A stretch of 32,215 bases of DNA from Armatimonadota bacterium (GTDB lineage Bacteria > Armatimonadota > Fimbriimonadia > Fimbriimonadales > GBS-DC). The notes beneath the pieces are model-generated. The model had not been told where the DNA came from, made no database searches, and saw only the letters and a program-made list of their open reading frames with translations. The stretch lies in assembly GCA_023511915.1 (NCBI GenBank), contig JAIMAN010000027.1, positions 1 to 32,215 of the forward strand. Reading direction: 5' to 3'. Made by a program: the position numbers and the translations under genes. Shown piece after piece: positions 1 through 8,024 of this stretch; the stretch's first letter is position 1; each line of letters starts with the position of its first letter.

Positions 1-2
1 TC

Positions 3-269
3 TCATGCCGTGACCTCCACCGCCGGGACGAGAAGCGCAACCGGGGCGGCGCCCAGCAGGCTCCCTATCGCGTGTTCTCCACCGACACATTCCCGCCCGT
101 GGCAGAGGCTTCGAAGTCCAGTCACATGCGTCCGCGGGCGTATGCGCTGCCCAATGCGCCGAACTCGCCCAGCAGCGGAATATCGAAGTACCCGCCGCCT
201 GAACTGGATCTGTTAAAACTGCCCCCTAAAAAACATGATGCCTTATGCTTCAGGCGGCGTCGTGTGTGA
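3..269 (+). CDS. Possible 3' end of a gene entering from the left edge (unrecognised)
   Basis: One frame stays open from the first bases of the window to a stop at 269. It encodes about 88 residues rich in Pro, Ser and Arg, including the stretch KYPPPELDLLKLPPKKHD. I recognise no domain. The reading would overlap the last 20 bases of the convergent sigma-factor gene. A PP-L-LL stretch of this kind occurs in linkers of several protein families, but no catalytic domain follows. It may be the tail of a real gene whose body lies outside the window, or an open frame by chance in GC-rich DNA. Confidence 0.3.
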   Translation, partial: SCRDLHRRDEKRNRGGAQQAPYRVFSTDTFPPVAEASKSSHMRPRAYALPNAPNSPSSGISKYPPPELDLLKLPPKKHDALCFRRRRV

Positions 270-1548
270 GGCGCGCTCGCGCGCGATGCTCCAGCAGCCG
301 CTGGTCGGCAAGGCGTGCAATCTGCTCGTGGTCATCGCAATCGCGCGGGTAGAACGCCCAGCCGAAGTGGATGTGGAACCGCTCGTGCATTGTGGGGCTG
401 AAGGCGGTCTGCAGCCACTCGGTAAGCGCGCCAGCCACGCGCTCGGCGATGCTGGGCGCATGCTCGCCCGCGTAGGGCAGCAGCAAGCCGAGCGTCGTGT
501 GCCCGTAGCGCCCCACGATGTCCGCCTTGCGCACTGTCTCGCGCACAACCGCCGACGCCTGAAGCAACAGCTCGCCAATCGCGAACTCGCCCAGCGCGTC
601 GAGCGCGCTCTTCTCGGCGGCGAACTCGAACACCGCGAAGCCAACGCTCTGGTCGTAGCGGGCGGCGCGTTGCACCTCCTCGCGCAGGCGCACCGCGAGA
701 TAGTCCGCCGAGAACAGCCCCGTCTGCGGATCCAGAATCCGCGCCTCGAAGTCGCCCCGCGCCAGCGCACGCGCACGGAACCGCTGCTCGTCGAGCCACT
801 CCGCCTCGCTGACAATCCGCCGCAGTTTCTGAGTCGCGTTGCGCAGGATATGCGAGACATAGTTGCACGAAATGCTAAGCATATGCGCAATCTCGGTCTG
901 GTTGTAGCCCTCCTCGAAGAACAGGTGCAGCACCTGCTGCTCGATTTGCTTGAGTTGTTGCATGGCGGTCTCCACGACGACGCGCTCCTCAATCGGCAGG
1001 TTGAAGGTCTGGCACGGCTCGCAGTTGAGCTTCTCGAGGTCGTAGCCGCTCCACTCCTCCTCCTCGTCCTCGTAGATGGCGTCGAGCGAGCTGACCTTGA
1101 ACACCTCGCGCATCATCAGCACATCCTCGACGGTTTTGGCGGTCATGCCCAGAAACTCGGCAATTTCCTGTGTTGTGGGCGGGCGTCCCAAGCGTGCGCT
1201 GAGTTCGTTGGTGACGCGGTTGATTTTGCTGTTCAGTTCCTGCAGCCACGCGGGCTCTTTGATGATTTTGCCCTTGTCGCGCAGGTAGTGCTTGATTTGC
1301 CCGACAATCAGGTGCGTGGCGTAGGTGGTGAACTTGACGCCTTTTTCGGGCTTGAACAAGTTCAGCGCGTTCAGCAGCCCCAGATAGCCCTCTTGGATGA
1401 GGTCTTCGATGGGTTCGCCTGAGCCGATGAACTTACGGGCGATGCTCTCCACCAGCCCCGACAGCTGGATAGTAATAGCGTCGCGCAGTTCAAAGTCGCG
1501 CGTCTGGCAATACTCCAACACCAGTTCCTCCGTATCCCGTTTTAGCAT
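250..1548 (-). CDS. Sigma-70 family factor (SigB/SigF/SigG-like) fused to a degenerate GGDEF domain
   Basis: This 432-residue protein has two parts. Residues about 30-245 are a sigma factor. Region 2 holds IEDLIQEGYLGLLNAL and KFTTYATHLIVGQIKHYLRD, region 3 spans about 100-155, and region 4 holds a helix-turn-helix (YNQTEIAHMLSISCNYVSHIL). The order resembles SigB/SigF/SigG-type alternative sigma factors. Residues about 271-425 then match the GGDEF fold: DPQTGLFSADYL at the start, RKADIVGRYGHTTL in the middle, and HIHFGWAFYPRDCDDHEQIARLADQRLL at the end. The GGDEF signature is replaced by GHTTL, and the metal-binding aspartates of the first motif are replaced (FEFAAEK), so cyclase activity is very unlikely. 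A ligand-sensing or dimerisation role is inference. It lies downstream of pilT and pilC in the same direction. An acidic linker (EDEEEEW) separates regions 3 and 4. Confidence 0.93.
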   Translation of the reverse strand: MLKRDTEELVLEYCQTRDFELRDAITIQLSGLVESIARKFIGSGEPIEDLIQEGYLGLLNALNLFKPEKGVKFTTYATHLIVGQIKHYLRDKGKIIKEPAWLQELNSKINRVTNELSARLGRPPTTQEIAEFLGMTAKTVEDVLMMREVFKVSSLDAIYEDEEEEWSGYDLEKLNCEPCQTFNLPIEERVVVETAMQQLKQIEQQVLHLFFEEGYNQTEIAHMLSISCNYVSHILRNATQKLRRIVSEAEWLDEQRFRARALARGDFEARILDPQTGLFSADYLAVRLREEVQRAARYDQSVGFAVFEFAAEKSALDALGEFAIGELLLQASAVVRETVRKADIVGRYGHTTLGLLLPYAGEHAPSIAERVAGALTEWLQTAFSPTMHERFHIHFGWAFYPRDCDDHEQIARLADQRLLEHRARARLTHDAA

Positions 1549-1602
1549 GGCGCGCTCCTCCTGAGCATCAGTTGCGCGGTCATCCCGACCACGCGGGCAG
1601 GG

Positions 1603-1616
1603 CGGGCAGCTGCCCG
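1603..1616. repeat. Perfect 14-bp palindrome between pilC and the sigma gene
   Basis: The sequence CGGGCAGCTGCCCG reads the same on both strands and lies in the 78-bp gap between the pilC stop and the sigma-factor start. It has no loop and no following T-run, so it is a poor intrinsic terminator. It could be an operator or a weak hairpin that sets the expression ratio of the two genes. Confidence 0.4.
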
Positions 1617-1626
1617 TCCAACACAG

Positions 1627-2838
1627 CTACTGTATCGCATTGATTAGCTTGAACATTGGCATCATAATCGAGATGGCGATGAACCCGACGATGCCCCCCA
1701 GAAACACAATCAGCATCGGCTCAATCATCGAGGTGAGTCCCTTGATGGTCGCATCCACCTCTTGCTCGTAGAAGTCGGCGATTTTGACCATCATCTCGGA
1801 GAGGCGTCCCGATTCCTCGCCGATGTCGAGCATGTGGATGACCATCGACGGGAACAGCCCTGTGGCGGCGAAGGGCGCGCTAAGCGGCTGCCCCTCGCGA
1901 ATGCTCTGGCGTGTGCCCTCAATCGCGGTCGCCAGCACCTGATTGCCCGAAGTCTGCCCGACAATCTCCAGCGTGCGCATCAGCGGCACGCCGCTGGCGA
2001 CCAGCACGCCGAAAGTGCGGGCGAACCGCGCGACCGCCAACTTCATCACCAAGTCGCCGAAAATCGGGAACTTCAGCTTGAGGTAGTCGTACTGGTAGCG
2101 CCCGCGCGGCTTGCGAATATACGCCTTGATGGCGAACACCACCCCCACCAGCGCACCCGCAATCGCCCACCAGTAGCCCACCATAAAGTCGCTCGCACTG
2201 AACAGGAACTTCGTCATCGTGGGCATTTCCACATTCATGCTGGCGAAGATTTCCTTGAACTTCGGCAGCACGAAGGTGAAGATGGCAATCAGCACCAGGA
2301 ACGAGAAGACCAGCACCATCACGGGGTACATCATCGCCGACTTGATTTTCTGGCGTACTTCGAGGTCTTTCTCGAGGAAGGTTGCCAAGCGGTCTAAAAT
2401 CTGGTCTAAGATACCCGCCACCTCCGCCGCGCGAATCATGTTCACGAACAGGTCGGAGAACACGAACGGGTGCTTCTCCATCGCCTCGTTGAGCGCCATG
2501 CCCGATTTGACATCCTTGCGGATGGCGTCGATGGCGTTTTTGAGCGCGTGGTCTTTCGTCTGCGTGTGCAGGATGTCCAGACAGCGCAGGATGGGGATGC
2601 CCGCGTCGATCATTGTGGCGAACTGGCGGGTGAACAGCACCAGCGCCTGCAGTTTCGGCTTTTTGGATTTGCCGACCCCGCTGAACAGTTGCGTTTTTGT
2701 GCGTTGGGGCGCGACGCGCACCACATGCAATCCCTGCTCGTGCAGTTTGGCAAGCACGAGTTGCTCGTTGTCCGCTTCTATCGCGCCTTTGAGCGTGCGT
2801 CCCTTGTTATCGACGGCTTCGTATCCGTACAGCGGCAT
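1627..2838 (-). CDS. pilC: Type IV pilus inner-membrane platform protein PilC (GspF family)
   Basis: PilC is the polytopic inner-membrane protein on which the PilB and PilT ATPases act during pilus extension and retraction. The 403 residues match the family length. The N-terminus (PLYGYEAVDNKGRTLKGAIEADN) is the usual cytoplasmic start. Two T2SSF repeats follow, at about 70-195 and 270-395, with membrane segments near 170-190, 220-240 and 375-395. The family-typical stretches FTRQFATMIDAGIPILRCLDIL and FARTFGVLVASGVPLMRTLEIV are present. An AGGAGG ribosome site precedes the ATG, and the gene starts 11 bases after pilT stops, so the two are surely co-transcribed. No pilB or pilin gene is in the window. 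Confidence 0.97.
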   Translation of the reverse strand: MPLYGYEAVDNKGRTLKGAIEADNEQLVLAKLHEQGLHVVRVAPQRTKTQLFSGVGKSKKPKLQALVLFTRQFATMIDAGIPILRCLDILHTQTKDHALKNAIDAIRKDVKSGMALNEAMEKHPFVFSDLFVNMIRAAEVAGILDQILDRLATFLEKDLEVRQKIKSAMMYPVMVLVFSFLVLIAIFTFVLPKFKEIFASMNVEMPTMTKFLFSASDFMVGYWWAIAGALVGVVFAIKAYIRKPRGRYQYDYLKLKFPIFGDLVMKLAVARFARTFGVLVASGVPLMRTLEIVGQTSGNQVLATAIEGTRQSIREGQPLSAPFAATGLFPSMVIHMLDIGEESGRLSEMMVKIADFYEQEVDATIKGLTSMIEPMLIVFLGGIVGFIAISIMMPMFKLINAIQ

Positions 2839-2849
2839 AGCAATCCTCC

Positions 2850-4031
2850 TTACGCGGTCTTGAGCAGTTGCACGAAGTTCTCCTTGTCCATCGCGCGGTT
2901 GACGGCTTCCTCGTAGGTGATGTAGCCGTTGCGGTGCAGGTCTGCCAGCGCGCGATCCATCGTAATCATGCCCTGTCCCGACTGGGTTTCCATAATCGAG
3001 TAAATCTGGTGCGTTTTGCCCTCGCGGATGAGGTTGCGGATGGCGGCGTTGGCGAGCATCACTTCGATGGCAGCCACGCGCCCGCCGCCAATCATCGGAA
3101 TCAGTTGCTGCGCGAAGACGGCTTCAATCGTGTTCGCCAGCAGCACGCGAATCTGCTCCTGCTGGTGGGGCGGGAACACATCGATGATGCGGTCGATGGT
3201 CTGCGGCGCGTTGCGTGTGTGGAGGGTGGCGAACACGAGGTGTCCCGTCTCGGCGAGGGTGAGCGCGGCTTGGATGGTCTCCAGGTCGCGCATCTCGCCA
3301 ATCAGAATGACATCGGGGTCTTCACGCAGCACGGCGCGCAGCGCGTTGTGGAAGCACTCGGTGTCGGTATGCACCTCGCGCTGGTTGACCATCGCGCGCT
3401 TGTGCGTGTGGACATACTCGATGGGGTCTTCGATGGTCATGATGTGGCACGGGCGCGTCTGGTTGATGAGGTCGATCATGCACGCCAGCGAGGTGGACTT
3501 ACCCGACCCCGTGGGACCCGTGACCAGCACCAGCCCGCTGTGCTTTTTGACCACCTCGTAGATGACCGACGGTAGGCGCAGCGACTCGATAGACGGGATT
3601 CGCGACGGGATGACGCGCATCGCCGCGGCGACCGCGCCCTTTTGCATGTAGACATTGAAGCGGAATCGCGCGGCGTCTTTGACCGTGTAGGCGAAGTCCA
3701 GTTCGTGATGGCGTTCGAACTGTTCCAGTTGCTGGTCGTTCAGCGCTTCGTAGACGAGGCGTCGGGTGTCGTGCGCCGTGAGTGGCTTGTAGGGCAGGGG
3801 TGTGAGGTGTCCGCTGAGGCGTATCGTTGGCGGCAGTCCCACCGTCAGGTGCAGGTCAGATCCGCCGCGCTCGACGCACTGACGGAGCAGGTCGTCGATG
3901 GTGATGTCCTCCACCGACTGCTCGTCGCCCGCGATTTGCAGGGTGACATCGGCTGCCTGATTCGTCGGCTGCTCGTCGTCCGCCGCCGCCTCCAGCCCAA
4001 CCAGTTTTCGCCAGTCGAAGTGTTGTTCCAT
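2850..4031 (-). CDS. pilT: Twitching motility retraction ATPase PilT
   Basis: PilT is the hexameric ATPase that depolymerises type IV pili. I chose the ATG at 4031 (393 residues) because GAGGGGG precedes it; the frame is open 35 codons further but without a good site. The protein has an N-terminal extension of about 42 residues, a PAS-like domain (IDDLLRQCVERGGSDLHL), a Walker A (TGPTGSGKST, 171-180), an acidic Asp box (TIEDPIEYVH), a Walker B (VILIGEMRDLET) and a His box (TGHLVFATLHT). The AIRNLIRE motif near 330-337, diagnostic of PilT and needed for retraction, identifies it against PilB. pilC follows directly. Confidence 0.97.
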   Translation of the reverse strand: MEQHFDWRKLVGLEAAADDEQPTNQAADVTLQIAGDEQSVEDITIDDLLRQCVERGGSDLHLTVGLPPTIRLSGHLTPLPYKPLTAHDTRRLVYEALNDQQLEQFERHHELDFAYTVKDAARFRFNVYMQKGAVAAAMRVIPSRIPSIESLRLPSVIYEVVKKHSGLVLVTGPTGSGKSTSLACMIDLINQTRPCHIMTIEDPIEYVHTHKRAMVNQREVHTDTECFHNALRAVLREDPDVILIGEMRDLETIQAALTLAETGHLVFATLHTRNAPQTIDRIIDVFPPHQQEQIRVLLANTIEAVFAQQLIPMIGGGRVAAIEVMLANAAIRNLIREGKTHQIYSIMETQSGQGMITMDRALADLHRNGYITYEEAVNRAMDKENFVQLLKTA

Positions 4032-4111
4032 AGCAACCCCCTCGGAAGGTTTCGAGCCGAGAGTATTTTGGGCAGGGCGGGGCAAAAACTTTACCGCGAT
4101 TTTGCGGGCGG

Positions 4112-4531
4112 CTACAGCGGCTCGTAGCAGAGCCACACGGGGCAGGGCGCGTGCTTCATCACATAGGCGACCACGCCCACCCCCAGCGGGTTCTCCATCG
4201 GCAGCAGTTTGCGATGATCGGTCAGCACCAACAGGTCAGCCTCGACCTCTTCCGCTTCGCTGACCAGCCCGTGCCCGACCTCGCGCGCCTGCACCAAGTC
4301 GGCGGCGACCACGACGCCCTCTTCCTGCGCGAGGTGTTCCGCTTCCAGCAGCATCTGCTCGGCTTCCTTCGCGCCAGGCGGTTCGGGATCGTCCACCTCG
4401 TGCGTGTAGCCGACCGCCAGCACATACACCAGCCGCAGGTTGCTGCGCGTGTGCTTCGCGAAACGGCACAGCCAGCGCAGGATGCGCTTGTCCTGCTCGC
4501 TGCCCCGATACGCCATCAGAATCGTTCGCAT
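4112..4531 (-). CDS. UspA-like small protein, coupled to the KimA-like transporter
   Basis: This protein of 139 residues begins MRTILMAYRGSEQDKR, the usual first strand of the universal stress protein fold. It ends with the family-like APCPVWL strand. The ATP-binding pattern G-2x-G-9x-G(S/T) is not evident (TDHRKLLPMENPLGVGVV in its place), so it may be a UspA member that does not bind ATP. The start at 4531 is only 2 bases beyond the stop of the transporter gene, indicating translational coupling. Since the transporter has its own cytosolic C-terminal region, this protein may be a separate regulatory subunit; that is inference. Confidence 0.85.
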   Translation of the reverse strand: MRTILMAYRGSEQDKRILRWLCRFAKHTRSNLRLVYVLAVGYTHEVDDPEPPGAKEAEQMLLEAEHLAQEEGVVVAADLVQAREVGHGLVSEAEEVEADLLVLTDHRKLLPMENPLGVGVVAYVMKHAPCPVWLCYEPL

Positions 4532-4533
4532 CG

Positions 4534-6453
4534 CTATCGCTCCAAAAAGTAGCGCACGGTGGCGACCACCACCTTCGGCTTCTTCATCAGTGCCAAGCGT
4601 AGAATCCACGCCGACTGATTGTGCAACAGATGATGCCACCACTTGCGCGGATAGAATTCGGGGATAATGACCGTCACTTGGTCAATCGGCTCGCGCTCCA
4701 GCAACTCGTCGATGTAGTCCCCTATCGGCTCGATGAGCGAGCGGTGTTCCGAGTCGAGAATCACCAGCGGGATGTCGGGCACGAACTCGCGCCACTCCTG
4801 CTGCATCTTTTCGGCGGCGGGGGTCACAAGGCGCAGTTCGGTCTCCTCGTCTTTGGCGCGTTTGAGCACGCGGCGGTAGACGGCGGGCGGACGCGGGTCA
4901 AGGTTGACATGCAGCGCGACGATTTCGTCGGGGTGGCTGAGCGTGCGGGCGTAGTCTAACGCCTGCAGCACGCCCTGATGCACGCCCGGCGCCAGCACGA
5001 CCACCTTGTGGCGCAGGGCGCGCGGCGGCGTCGGCTTGGGCTTCAGCTGCCCCTTGAGGGTCATGTAGTGTTCGTGGACCTTGAACAGCAGGAACATCAG
5101 CACGCCGATGGACACCAGCGTAATCCACGCGCCGTAGCGGAAGTTGGCGACCAGTTGCGTCATCAGCACCAGCCCTGTGGTGAACGCGCCGAAACTGCTA
5201 ATCGCCATGCCGATGCGCCAACGCGGGGGCTTGACGCGGGCGAATCGGCGCGCCATGCCCGCTTGCGAGAGCGTGAAGCCGATAAACACGCCCACCGCAT
5301 AGAGCGGTATCAGCGCGTGCGTGTCGCCCCGAAAGTAGACTATCAGCAGCGCAGAGAGCAGACCGAGCAGTATAATCCCGTTGTTGAACACGAGGCGGTC
5401 GCCCAAGTTCGCCAACTGTCGCGGCGCGAACCGCGCGTTCGCCAGCACCGACGACAGGCGCGGAAAGTCCACATACGCCGTGTTCGCCGCCAAAATCAGA
5501 ATCAGCGTCGTCGCAACCTGCACCACATAGTAAAACCACTCGAACGGCGTGCCTTCCAGCACCGTGCGCGCCAAGCGCGAGGTGAGCGTCTCGACAATCT
5601 CGCCGTTCTCGTTTTTGACGGGCAGCACATGGAAGTGGGAGGCGGTGTAGGTGATGCCCAGCACCAGCCCCGATAGGATAATCGCCATCAGCAGCAGGGT
5701 CAGCGCAGCGTTGCGCGATTCGGGCGACCTGAAGGCGGGCACGCCGTCCGAAATCGCCTCCACGCCCGTCAGCGCGGAGCAGCCCCGCGCGAACGCCGTC
5801 AGGATGACCAGCAAGCCGAGCGCCTGCGCGCCCTCGCCATAGGGCGGGTAGGGCGCGGGCTGAATATCGCCCGCAAAGCCGCGCGACAACCCTACCAGTA
5901 TCAGAATCGCGAAGGTCAGCACGAACCCGTAGGTCGGCGGCGCGAACACCAAGCCTGACTCGCGCGCCCCGCGCAGGTTAATCAGCGTCATCAGCGCGAT
6001 AAACAGGATGCACAGCGACACGCGATAGGGCAACATCGCGGGGAACGCCGAGATAATCGCGTTCACGCCCGCCGCGATGCTCACCGCCACCGTCAGCACA
6101 TAGCCCACCAGCAGCGCAGACGCCGCCAACACGCCCCAGAACTCGCCCAGATTCTCGCGCGACACGATAAACGCGCCGCCGCCCTGCGGGTAGGCGTACA
6201 CCGTCTGCCGATAGGAGAACACCACGATAAACAGCAGCGCGACGACCGCCAGCGAGATGGGGAACGCCAAGCGCAACGCCTCCTCGCCCGCCGACCACAA
6301 CACTAACATCATCTCCTCGGTCGCGTAGGCAGACGACGAAAGCGCGTCGGAAGCGAACACAGGAAGAGCCAACAGCACGGGCAGACGCTCGTGGCGCGCC
6401 CGCCGCGTGGAAAGCACCGGTCCAATCAGTAGCCGCCAAACTCTGCCCAGCAT
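4534..6453 (-). CDS. kimA: KimA-like potassium importer (APC superfamily / KUP-type)
   Basis: The 639 residues resemble Bacillus KimA (YdaO), a high-affinity proton-coupled potassium importer, along their whole length. Matches recalled from that family include the start (RLLIGPVLSTRRARHERL), SDALSSSAYATEE, YAYPQGGGAFIVSRENLGE, CSALTGVEAISDGVPAF, LIPLYAVGVFIGFTLSQAGM and, in the tail, WHHLLHNQSAWILRL. About 12 membrane segments occupy residues 25-475. A cytosolic domain of about 155 residues follows (HKVVVLAPGVHQGVLQALDYARTL), corresponding to the part of KimA that forms its cytoplasmic dimer. In Bacillus, KimA is inhibited by c-di-AMP. The gene begins 6 bases after the nucleotidyltransferase gene ends, leaving no space for a ydaO riboswitch here. 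The ribosome site is weak (GCAGGG next to the ATG). Confidence 0.88.
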   Translation of the reverse strand: MLGRVWRLLIGPVLSTRRARHERLPVLLALPVFASDALSSSAYATEEMMLVLWSAGEEALRLAFPISLAVVALLFIVVFSYRQTVYAYPQGGGAFIVSRENLGEFWGVLAASALLVGYVLTVAVSIAAGVNAIISAFPAMLPYRVSLCILFIALMTLINLRGARESGLVFAPPTYGFVLTFAILILVGLSRGFAGDIQPAPYPPYGEGAQALGLLVILTAFARGCSALTGVEAISDGVPAFRSPESRNAALTLLLMAIILSGLVLGITYTASHFHVLPVKNENGEIVETLTSRLARTVLEGTPFEWFYYVVQVATTLILILAANTAYVDFPRLSSVLANARFAPRQLANLGDRLVFNNGIILLGLLSALLIVYFRGDTHALIPLYAVGVFIGFTLSQAGMARRFARVKPPRWRIGMAISSFGAFTTGLVLMTQLVANFRYGAWITLVSIGVLMFLLFKVHEHYMTLKGQLKPKPTPPRALRHKVVVLAPGVHQGVLQALDYARTLSHPDEIVALHVNLDPRPPAVYRRVLKRAKDEETELRLVTPAAEKMQQEWREFVPDIPLVILDSEHRSLIEPIGDYIDELLEREPIDQVTVIIPEFYPRKWWHHLLHNQSAWILRLALMKKPKVVVATVRYFLER

Positions 6454-6459
6454 CCCTGC

Positions 6460-7263
6460 TCAGAGAGTATACCTGCTGTGCGCCTGCAGCCACGCCTGCG
6501 CGTAGCGGTAGTCTTCGTCGGCGTCGATGTCATACGCCAGCTCAGGCGCGGCGTTGAGGTACAGGTGCAGCCGCGCGCCAAGCAGCCGCTGGGCAATCGA
6601 GGGCAGGCTTGCCAGCGCGAGGCGTCCCGTGAAAAAGCGCGCCGCCAACGGCATGCCCGTCGTCGCCAGATGGTAGTGGAAGGCGCGGAGAAGCGTCAGG
6701 GCGACCTTGCCCGCCGACTTGCGCGCCGCCGCCAGCCGCCGAAGTAGGGGCAACTGCGCCTCCAGAAAGCCCACCCGCATCACACTCGCCGACGCCGTGA
6801 GAAACCGCCCCTCCGCGAACTGCAACGCCGTGTAGGGCGCGCCAGGAAACATCTGCACGAACGCCGACTCAGGCGTCCACCCGACCACCACATCGGCGTC
6901 TGGGGGCGCCGCGCGCATCAACTCGCACAGCGCGCGCCCCGTCGCCATCGGCAAATCCACCGCGCAGTGTAGGAACTGCGCCTCCGAAGGCAACCCCAGC
7001 CGCTCTACCCCGCGCAGGAGATTGTCGATGGGTTCGCTGCCCTCCACGGCGAACAGAATCTCGGCGTCCAGCGACGGCAGCGCGTGCAGCAGCAACTCTG
7101 AGCCGACGACGGCAATCCGCTCCACCCCCGACTGCTGCAGGGCGTGCAGCGCGCGCGTGATGAGCGTCGCGCCGTGCAGCGAGAACAGCCCCTTGACCGA
7201 GTGCCCCGCGACTTCCGACAGCGGCGCGTGCGCCCGCCCACCCGCGATTAATATGGCGTCCAT
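6460..7263 (-). CDS. MobA-like nucleotidyltransferase (NTP_transf_3 type)
   Basis: The 267-residue protein starts MDAILIAGGRAHAPLSEVAGHSVKGLFSLHGATLITRAL, with the first strand, glycine-rich loop and later lysine typical of GT-A-fold nucleotidyltransferases. The loop is AGGRA rather than the usual AGGxSxRMG, and only one Asp of the metal site is obvious (HCAVDLPMAT). The substrate cannot be predicted; MobA, IspD and sugar nucleotidyltransferases share this fold. The C-terminal half is hydrophobic and basic. It is the first gene of the minus-strand run leading into kimA and is divergent from the ECF-like sigma gene. Confidence 0.8.
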   Translation of the reverse strand: MDAILIAGGRAHAPLSEVAGHSVKGLFSLHGATLITRALHALQQSGVERIAVVGSELLLHALPSLDAEILFAVEGSEPIDNLLRGVERLGLPSEAQFLHCAVDLPMATGRALCELMRAAPPDADVVVGWTPESAFVQMFPGAPYTALQFAEGRFLTASASVMRVGFLEAQLPLLRRLAAARKSAGKVALTLLRAFHYHLATTGMPLAARFFTGRLALASLPSIAQRLLGARLHLYLNAAPELAYDIDADEDYRYAQAWLQAHSRYTL

Positions 7264-7271
7264 CCTACCGA

Positions 7272-7277
7272 ATTATA
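7272..7277 (-). promoter_or_regulatory. -10 element (TATAAT) just upstream of the nucleotidyltransferase start
   Basis: A perfect TATAAT on the minus strand ends 8 bases before the ATG at 7263. If transcription starts 6-7 bases downstream, the mRNA would have a leader of about 2 bases and be nearly leaderless. The -35 (TTCCGC, 17-bp spacing) is weak. Confidence 0.5.
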
Positions 7278-7302
7278 ACGCCCAAGCACGCCCTGCGGAA
7301 TG

Positions 7303-7314
7303 GGACTTAAGTCC
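7303..7314. repeat. Perfect 12-bp palindrome between divergent genes
   Basis: GGACTTAAGTCC lies between the nucleotidyltransferase promoter and a TTGACA at 7318-7323 that points toward the ECF-like sigma gene. The position fits an operator acting on both directions, but no matching regulator is known. Confidence 0.4.
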
Positions 7315-7382
7315 TAATTGACACTCCATCCAGCAGGAATCGCCATCCCCGCCTCGAAATCTGCCTGCAGGGGAAAACGCCG

Positions 7383-8024
7383 ATGCCCGACGCAACGAAG
7401 CGTCCCGTCGCGGAATGGCGCGAAACGGAGTGGCTGCAACACCTGCAGCGGCAGGCGCAACGACTGACCGCCTGCTCGCACTCTGCCGCTGACCTCGCCC
7501 ATACTTGCCTGATCGCCTTCTACGACCACCACCGCCGCTACCCGTGGCAACACCACGAACCCGCCCACGCCCTGCGCTGGTGCTGCCAAAAACTCCCCGC
7601 CCTCGCCTGCGACGCCCACCGCTATGCCCAGCGCCACCCCTGCCTCGCGCTGGAGACACTCCCTGAAAGCGTCGCCTGCGTAGACATCGCCGCGCAGGTG
7701 CAAGGGGACATTGACGGCGAGCAGTTCGTGGCGAGCCTGCCGCCGCGCCTGCGCGCCGCCGTAGAGTTGCGCCTTGCGGGCTACTCGTGGGACGAGGCAG
7801 CGCAGCAGTTAGGGGTCAGCGCCAGCACCTTGCAGGGCTATTTGCCCGATTTGCGGGCGAAATTCGTGGCTTTTTTCGGATACGACCCATCGAAACGGGC
7901 TTCTGAATCGTTTAAGGCAGAGGGGAAAACTGTCCCCTCAGATGATAGAGGAGGAGACACAGATGAAGGCGATACTCGGATTGGTGAACGGCTTGGTGAC
8001 GACACGGAACATGCTGCGGGGTAA
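7383..8024 (+). CDS. ECF-like RNA polymerase sigma factor
   Basis: The 213-residue protein has a region-2-like segment (SAADLAHTCLIAFYDHH, then ALRWCCQKLPALACDAHRY) and a region-4 helix-turn-helix (LPPRLRAAVELRLAGYSWDEAAQQLGVSASTLQGYL), the usual ECF layout. It is divergent from the usual family sequence, and the last 40 residues are hydrophilic and probably unstructured. Its 3' end overlaps a strong ribosome site (GAGGAGG at about 7948) and ATG at 7963, so translation of a downstream reading frame may be coupled to it. It opens the accessory islet. A candidate TTGACA lies at 7318-7323, but no clear -10 follows. No anti-sigma factor is recognisable nearby. Confidence 0.75.
   Translation: MPDATKRPVAEWRETEWLQHLQRQAQRLTACSHSAADLAHTCLIAFYDHHRRYPWQHHEPAHALRWCCQKLPALACDAHRYAQRHPCLALETLPESVACVDIAAQVQGDIDGEQFVASLPPRLRAAVELRLAGYSWDEAAQQLGVSASTLQGYLPDLRAKFVAFFGYDPSKRASESFKAEGKTVPSDDRGGDTDEGDTRIGERLGDDTEHAAG

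Noticed and set aside
3-269. Linker of an FtsK-like protein at the left edge
   Set aside because: Only a short Pro/Leu stretch resembles it, no ATPase follows, and the frame ends at 269.
235-1422. A 395-residue plus-strand ORF opposite the sigma-GGDEF gene
   Set aside because: The translation has no domain, and the opposite strand encodes clear sigma regions 2-4.
1603-1616. Intrinsic terminator after pilC
   Set aside because: The palindrome has no loop and no T-run.
6454-6459. A ydaO/c-di-AMP riboswitch ahead of the KimA-like gene
   Set aside because: Only six bases separate it from the previous gene.
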